Origin: Treponema sp.
Lineage (GTDB): Bacteria; Spirochaetota; Spirochaetia; Treponematales; Breznakiellaceae
Direction: 5' to 3'
Assembly (NCBI GenBank): GCA_020216655.1
Contig: JAIWNU010000010.1
Location: 1 to 10,000, forward strand
Length of the DNA stretch: 10,000 bases
Shown here: in pieces, positions 7,134-10,000 of the stretch
Position numbering within the stretch: the first letter of the stretch is position 1
Layout of the letters: each line of letters begins with the position of its first letter
Made by a program: the position numbers and the translations under genes
Notes under the pieces: generated by a model
Told to the model about the DNA's origin: nothing
Databases searched by the model: none
The model's input: only the letters and a program-made list of their open reading frames with translations

Positions 7134-7532
7134 TTAACGATCCGGATGTAAGCCGGGGACATCCCATTGGGCAGGCAGCCTTGTGGGGTTTCCCTCGGCA
7201 TTGACAAAGGCCCAGGTAACCTTAGCCTCTGCAATGAGGTCCGAACCTCGTAGGATTTTTTGTTCCATAACGCCGCTCACCGCACCCCGTTTAATCGGCC
7301 ACGACTGGATGGTAAGTTCATCGTCCGGAAGGGCCGATTTTTTATAATCAATTTCTACCCGTGCCACATAGAGGCCAAAACCAGCTTTAATCACACCGGG
7401 ATAATCGAAACCGATAGCCCGCAGATATTCATAACGGGCATATTCCAAATAGTGAAGATATACGGCATTATTGACGTGCCCGTAGGCATCGCATTCATAG
7501 GTGCGAACCCGAATAGTACATTCATGAATCAT
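7134..7532 (-). CDS. Acyl-CoA thioesterase, hotdog fold (4HBT / YbgC-like)
   Basis: This 132-residue cytoplasmic protein has the usual length of single-domain hotdog thioesterases. The signature YECDAYGHVNNAVYLHYLEY near the N-terminus contains D15 at the catalytic aspartate position of 4-hydroxybenzoyl-CoA thioesterase, followed by the conserved GHVNN and EYAR segments. It should hydrolyse an acyl-CoA thioester; whether the acyl chain is aromatic, short or long cannot be told. The frame is open upstream to 7637, but the extra 35 residues lie across the NUDIX start and do not resemble the family, so ATG 7532 is chosen. No ribosome-binding site is visible there; instead a -10 box ends six bases upstream. 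The gene is divergent from the NUDIX gene and convergent with hcp. Confidence 0.92.
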   Translation of the reverse strand: MIHECTIRVRTYECDAYGHVNNAVYLHYLEYARYEYLRAIGFDYPGVIKAGFGLYVARVEIDYKKSALPDDELTIQSWPIKRGAVSGVMEQKILRGSDLIAEAKVTWAFVNAEGNPTRLPAQWDVPGLHPDR

Positions 7533-7538
7533 GGTCCC

Positions 7539-7568
7539 AGTATAAAAAAGGCAGGGTACCAGACGCAA
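7539..7568 (-). promoter_or_regulatory. Promoter of the thioesterase gene, probably giving a leaderless mRNA
   Basis: On the minus strand, TTGCGT (plus-strand 7563-7568) is followed by an 18-base spacer and TATACT (7539-7544). Six bases then separate the -10 box from ATG 7532, so the transcript should begin at or within a base or two of the start codon. This fits the absence of a Shine-Dalgarno site. The -35 box overlaps the 5' leader of the divergent NUDIX gene, and the TATA core also reads as TATAAA (7541-7546) on the plus strand. Confidence 0.6.
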
Positions 7569-7578
7569 GGGGAGGGGT

Positions 7579-8121
7579 ATGCAGATTGATGGATTAGAGC
7601 AGCTTTTTAGCCATTGTCCCCGCTGTGGAAAAGGCAAGCCAATTGTAGAAAATAATCACCGTATATATTGTACTGCCTGTGGTTTTGAATTGTTTCATAA
7701 TGTGGCCGCCGCAGTAGGAGCCTTAGTGATGACTCAAGGAGGACTTCTCCTTATAAAACGGGCAAAGGAGCCTGCGATAGGTAAATATGCCCTGCCCGGC
7801 GGATTTGTGGACCCCGAGGAGTCATTGGAAACAGCTTTGCTGCGGGAATGTGCGGAAGAAATAGGCTGGACCCCTGAAATGCAGGATGTACACTATTTCT
7901 GTTCATTTCCAAATACCTATAGGTATAACGGTATACTGTACCATACCTGTGATACGTTTTTTTTAATAGATGGAAAATTCCCCGCTGTATCCCGCTTGGT
8001 TACAGATGAGACTGAAGTCTCAGATATATGCACTGTTCCTTTGAATAATATTGTCTTAGAATCTTTAGCCTTTGAATCGACCCGGAAAGCAGTTCAAAAA
8101 CTTATAAAGACGGCTGCGTAA
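7579..8121 (+). CDS. NUDIX hydrolase with N-terminal zinc ribbon
   Basis: This 180-residue cytoplasmic protein starts with a zinc ribbon, C13-x2-C16 and C31-x2-C34. A NUDIX domain follows, with a complete box from G75 to W97 (G-x5-E-x7-RE-x2-EE-x-G-W) carrying the metal-binding glutamates E93 and E94. NUDIX enzymes cleave nucleoside diphosphates linked to another group. The layout resembles ADP-ribose or NADH pyrophosphatase-type family members, but the protein is shorter than NudC, so the substrate stays open. ATG 7579 is preceded by a purine run AAGGGGAGGGG that offers several Shine-Dalgarno registers. The gene is divergent from the thioesterase across 46 bases. The binding-protein gene starts 20 bases after its stop on the same strand, so read-through is possible. 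Confidence 0.93.
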   Translation: MQIDGLEQLFSHCPRCGKGKPIVENNHRIYCTACGFELFHNVAAAVGALVMTQGGLLLIKRAKEPAIGKYALPGGFVDPEESLETALLRECAEEIGWTPEMQDVHYFCSFPNTYRYNGILYHTCDTFFLIDGKFPAVSRLVTDETEVSDICTVPLNNIVLESLAFESTRKAVQKLIKTAA

Positions 8122-8129
8122 TTGTGTAG

Positions 8130-8144
8130 TATACTGGTCTGGTG
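8130..8144 (+). promoter_or_regulatory. -10-like TATACT six bases before the binding-protein GTG start
   Basis: TATACT (8130-8135) is followed by GGTCTG and then the GTG at 8142, the same hexamer and spacing as at the thioesterase gene. No Shine-Dalgarno sequence is visible. No TTGACA-like -35 box appears 16-18 bases upstream, which weakens the promoter call; the upstream NUDIX transcript could serve instead. Confidence 0.4.
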
Positions 8145-9095
8145 AAACGAATCGTCTTTTTAGGGTTGGTCGTTTTTGGAATATTAAGTATTGCAGCCCT
8201 TTCGGTATCGCTGTTTCTTCTGGTGAACCTCGACAGTCTGGGGAGAGGCCGCACAGATTCTGCTCCGCCAAAGTACCTCTTTGCGTTCTATATACCAAGA
8301 ACAGAAAGCAGGTATTTTCAAGATATTATTAAAGGAGCTGAACTTGCGGCGAAGGAATACCAAGCGGTGCTATTATACCACTCGGTAGATCCTCTGGATA
8401 ATGAAATCCAACAGGCACCATTTCTTGAGGTTAATGGGTATGTCATTTGTCCCAACACCGAAGATCCAGTCATTATTTCCAAGATAGGGCAAATTCAAAA
8501 TAAAAAAAATCATGTCATTGTCATTAATCATTCGGTGAGAACAGATAAGCCTGCGCCGTTTATCGGCTTTAACAATTTTGATGTGGGTAAAAAAATGGCC
8601 CATATTGTTAAACAGGCAGAACAGACGATAAGTCATATTGCTATTGTATACAGTCAAAAAAATCCTGGAATATATGCGGACAGAGAATTGGTTGAACTCG
8701 GCATCAGAACCGAGTTGCAGGTACAAGGGCTTGTAACTCTTGAACGCTTTGAGACGAGTTTGAACCCCCTCGATGCAGAAGCATTGATTGACCGGCTCAT
8801 CAAAGAATATCCTCAGGTACAACAGGTTATTTTTACCGATTCAAGCGATACCATAGCGGCTGCCCAAGCGTTAATAGACATGAATGCGGTGGGCAGTATC
8901 CAGCTCGTTGGGTTTGGAAATGATCAAACAATACGGGAGTATATTCGTAAAGGGGTTATTGCAGCTTCGGTAGTAATACATCCAGAAAAAGTTGGGTACC
9001 AGGCAGTTAAATCTCTTGTAGAACTTGTTACCGTTGGGTTTACCTCTGCTACAGTAGATACGGGGGTGGGAATACTGGAGAAAAGCTCTCTATGA
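8142..9095 (+). CDS. Membrane-anchored periplasmic sugar-binding protein (Peripla_BP_4-like), sensory type
   Basis: This 317-residue protein has a basic start (MKR), one hydrophobic segment (about residues 4-29) and then a periplasmic-binding-protein/LacI-type sugar-binding domain (about 44-310). There is no lipobox cysteine and no clear signal-peptidase I site, so the N-terminal segment probably stays as a membrane anchor with the domain outside the membrane. Recognisable pieces are the opening strand FAFYIPR, a central NHSV and a late GFGNDQTIREYIRKG. An in-frame TAG at 8127 leaves GTG 8142 as the first conventional start. No ABC transporter genes adjoin it. Its stop overlaps the kinase start as ATGA (9092-9095), implying translational coupling. 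By analogy with XylFII of clostridia, it likely presents a bound sugar to the kinase rather than to a transporter; the ligand is unknown. Confidence 0.87.
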   Translation: MKRIVFLGLVVFGILSIAALSVSLFLLVNLDSLGRGRTDSAPPKYLFAFYIPRTESRYFQDIIKGAELAAKEYQAVLLYHSVDPLDNEIQQAPFLEVNGYVICPNTEDPVIISKIGQIQNKKNHVIVINHSVRTDKPAPFIGFNNFDVGKKMAHIVKQAEQTISHIAIVYSQKNPGIYADRELVELGIRTELQVQGLVTLERFETSLNPLDAEALIDRLIKEYPQVQQVIFTDSSDTIAAAQALIDMNAVGSIQLVGFGNDQTIREYIRKGVIAASVVIHPEKVGYQAVKSLVELVTVGFTSATVDTGVGILEKSSL

Positions 9096-10000
9096 AGAAG
9101 AATATTCGTAATTCCTTCTGGATGCAGATGGTTGTCAGTATTTTTGGAGTCTTCGGTTTATTGGTTGTATCGACCGCGTATATTCTGTATTCCACCGTTC
9201 AGCTGCAAAAATATGCGGACCAAAGCTTTCAGAAGGAGCGGTATCTTAAAAATGTACAAGAGGCCTTTCTCGCATACCAAGAGCCGCTATTGGAATATCT
9301 TTCTACCCGCTCTTCCAATGCGCTGGCAAAATACCTCATAGAATCTCAAAATTTGCGCAAGGTTCTCCCGGAGCCGGCTGCCATAACCTATGATTTAAAT
9401 TCAATCCGTGAACAGACCGTCTACAATCTTATTCGGCGATATTTAGACATGGCAGATGTGGCTGTGGAACAAAAACGGGGACGAAACATAGAAGGCTATA
9501 TTGGTTTATATGCAGAAATGACCTCTCTGTTAGGCTATATAAACAAAGAAATTGAGCATGTAAGTACAGAACGGTTTAAAAGCCAAATAGACACCTATGG
9601 TCATTTTATCCGATATTCCCAGAATATCATCCTTTCAAACCTTTTGTTCATCATCTGTATATCCCTGTTTTCTGTTGTGCTATTAATGTATTCGGTGCAA
9701 AAAATGACTGGTCCAATGGTGCATCTTTCTGCCATGGCAACAGAAATCTCAGCGGGGAATTTTACTGTGGAAGATGTCTCCTTAAGTTCCATTTATGAAA
9801 TTGATCATGTTATAGATGCCTTTAACAAAATGAAAAAGGAAATAAGCCACTACATAGAAGAAATACGGTTGCAGGAAACGATTAAGCAGGAATATATGCA
9901 GGAGCGGATGCGGAACCTTAAAATGGAAGACCTGCTCCGCCGAATGGAAACCTATACACTGCAGGCCCAAATGAACCCCCATTTCTTGTTCAATACGCTT
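9092..10000 (+). CDS. Sensor histidine kinase, LytS/YesM type (runs off right edge)
   Basis: The frame starting at ATG 9092 is open for 303 codons to the window end. A short basic N-terminus leads into membrane helix 1 (about residues 11-33), an extracytoplasmic domain (about 34-177), helix 2 (about 178-202) and a HAMP-like linker (about 203-255). A charged, probably coiled-coil helix (about 255-290) follows. The last visible residues, LQAQMNPHFLFNTL, are the phosphoacceptor box of the His_kinase family (PF06580), with the histidine at 297. The ATPase domain lies beyond the edge. GGAG (9077-9080) is 11 bases upstream, and the start overlaps the binding-protein stop by four bases. Such kinases usually pair with an AraC-type (YesN) or LytTR regulator. 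The extracytoplasmic region has no sensor domain I recognise, consistent with sensing through the partner protein. Confidence 0.93.
   Translation, partial: MKKNIRNSFWMQMVVSIFGVFGLLVVSTAYILYSTVQLQKYADQSFQKERYLKNVQEAFLAYQEPLLEYLSTRSSNALAKYLIESQNLRKVLPEPAAITYDLNSIREQTVYNLIRRYLDMADVAVEQKRGRNIEGYIGLYAEMTSLLGYINKEIEHVSTERFKSQIDTYGHFIRYSQNIILSNLLFIICISLFSVVLLMYSVQKMTGPMVHLSAMATEISAGNFTVEDVSLSSIYEIDHVIDAFNKMKKEISHYIEEIRLQETIKQEYMQERMRNLKMEDLLRRMETYTLQAQMNPHFLFNTL

Noticed and set aside
7121..7136. Bidirectional terminator between hcp and the thioesterase
   Set aside because: The ten-base gap and adjacent coding ends contain no stem-loop with T-runs that I can find.
7533..7637. 35-residue N-terminal extension of the thioesterase
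   Set aside because: It runs antisense through the NUDIX start and does not resemble hotdog thioesterases, which begin a few residues before the catalytic aspartate motif.
8373..8822. 149-codon minus-strand frame inside the binding-protein gene
   Set aside because: Its translation has no coherent domain, and it overlaps a well-supported gene on the other strand.

Overview
The window reads like the chromosome of an anaerobic spirochaete, most probably Treponema or a close relative. The evidence is indirect: full-length class I hybrid cluster protein, a ~1000-residue NAD-type glutamate dehydrogenase, a DUF1848 protein and a membrane-anchored sugar-binding protein paired with a LytS/YesM-type kinase. 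All genes look intact except the two cut by the window edges. I see no transposase, phage gene, CRISPR array or plasmid function.

Layout. At the left edge, on the minus strand, a near-consensus sigma-70 promoter drives tRNA-Ala(GGC), followed 26 bases later by the start of an unrecognised protein that runs off the window (1-339). On the plus strand come a DUF1848 protein with a radical-SAM-like cysteine motif at its extreme C-terminus (578-1396), an alpha/beta hydrolase (1420-2304), a large NAD-type glutamate dehydrogenase (2403-5387) and hybrid cluster protein Hcp (5462-7123). Facing hcp on the minus strand is a hotdog-fold acyl-CoA thioesterase (7134-7532). It is divergent from a zinc-ribbon NUDIX hydrolase (7579-8121). 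The right edge holds an anchored periplasmic binding protein (8142-9095), overlapping by four bases the start of a sensor histidine kinase (9092 to the edge).

How the genes may work together. Hcp is linked to nitric oxide/hydroxylamine detoxification and GDH interconverts glutamate with 2-oxoglutarate and ammonium, so the pair touches inorganic nitrogen handling, though each seems to have its own promoter. A perfect palindrome with FNR-like 5-4-5 geometry lies upstream of hcp, where a class II CRP/FNR activator would bind. The binding protein and kinase look like the first two parts of a three-component sugar-sensing system (XylFII-LytS-YesN type), with a response regulator expected just beyond the right edge.

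The most unusual pattern concerns translation starts. Three genes with no recognisable Shine-Dalgarno sequence (hydrolase, thioesterase, binding protein) each have a -10-like hexamer (TATATT or TATACT) ending exactly six bases before the start codon, which is the layout of leaderless transcripts. Others in the window (GDH, Hcp, NUDIX) have strong GGAGG-type sites.
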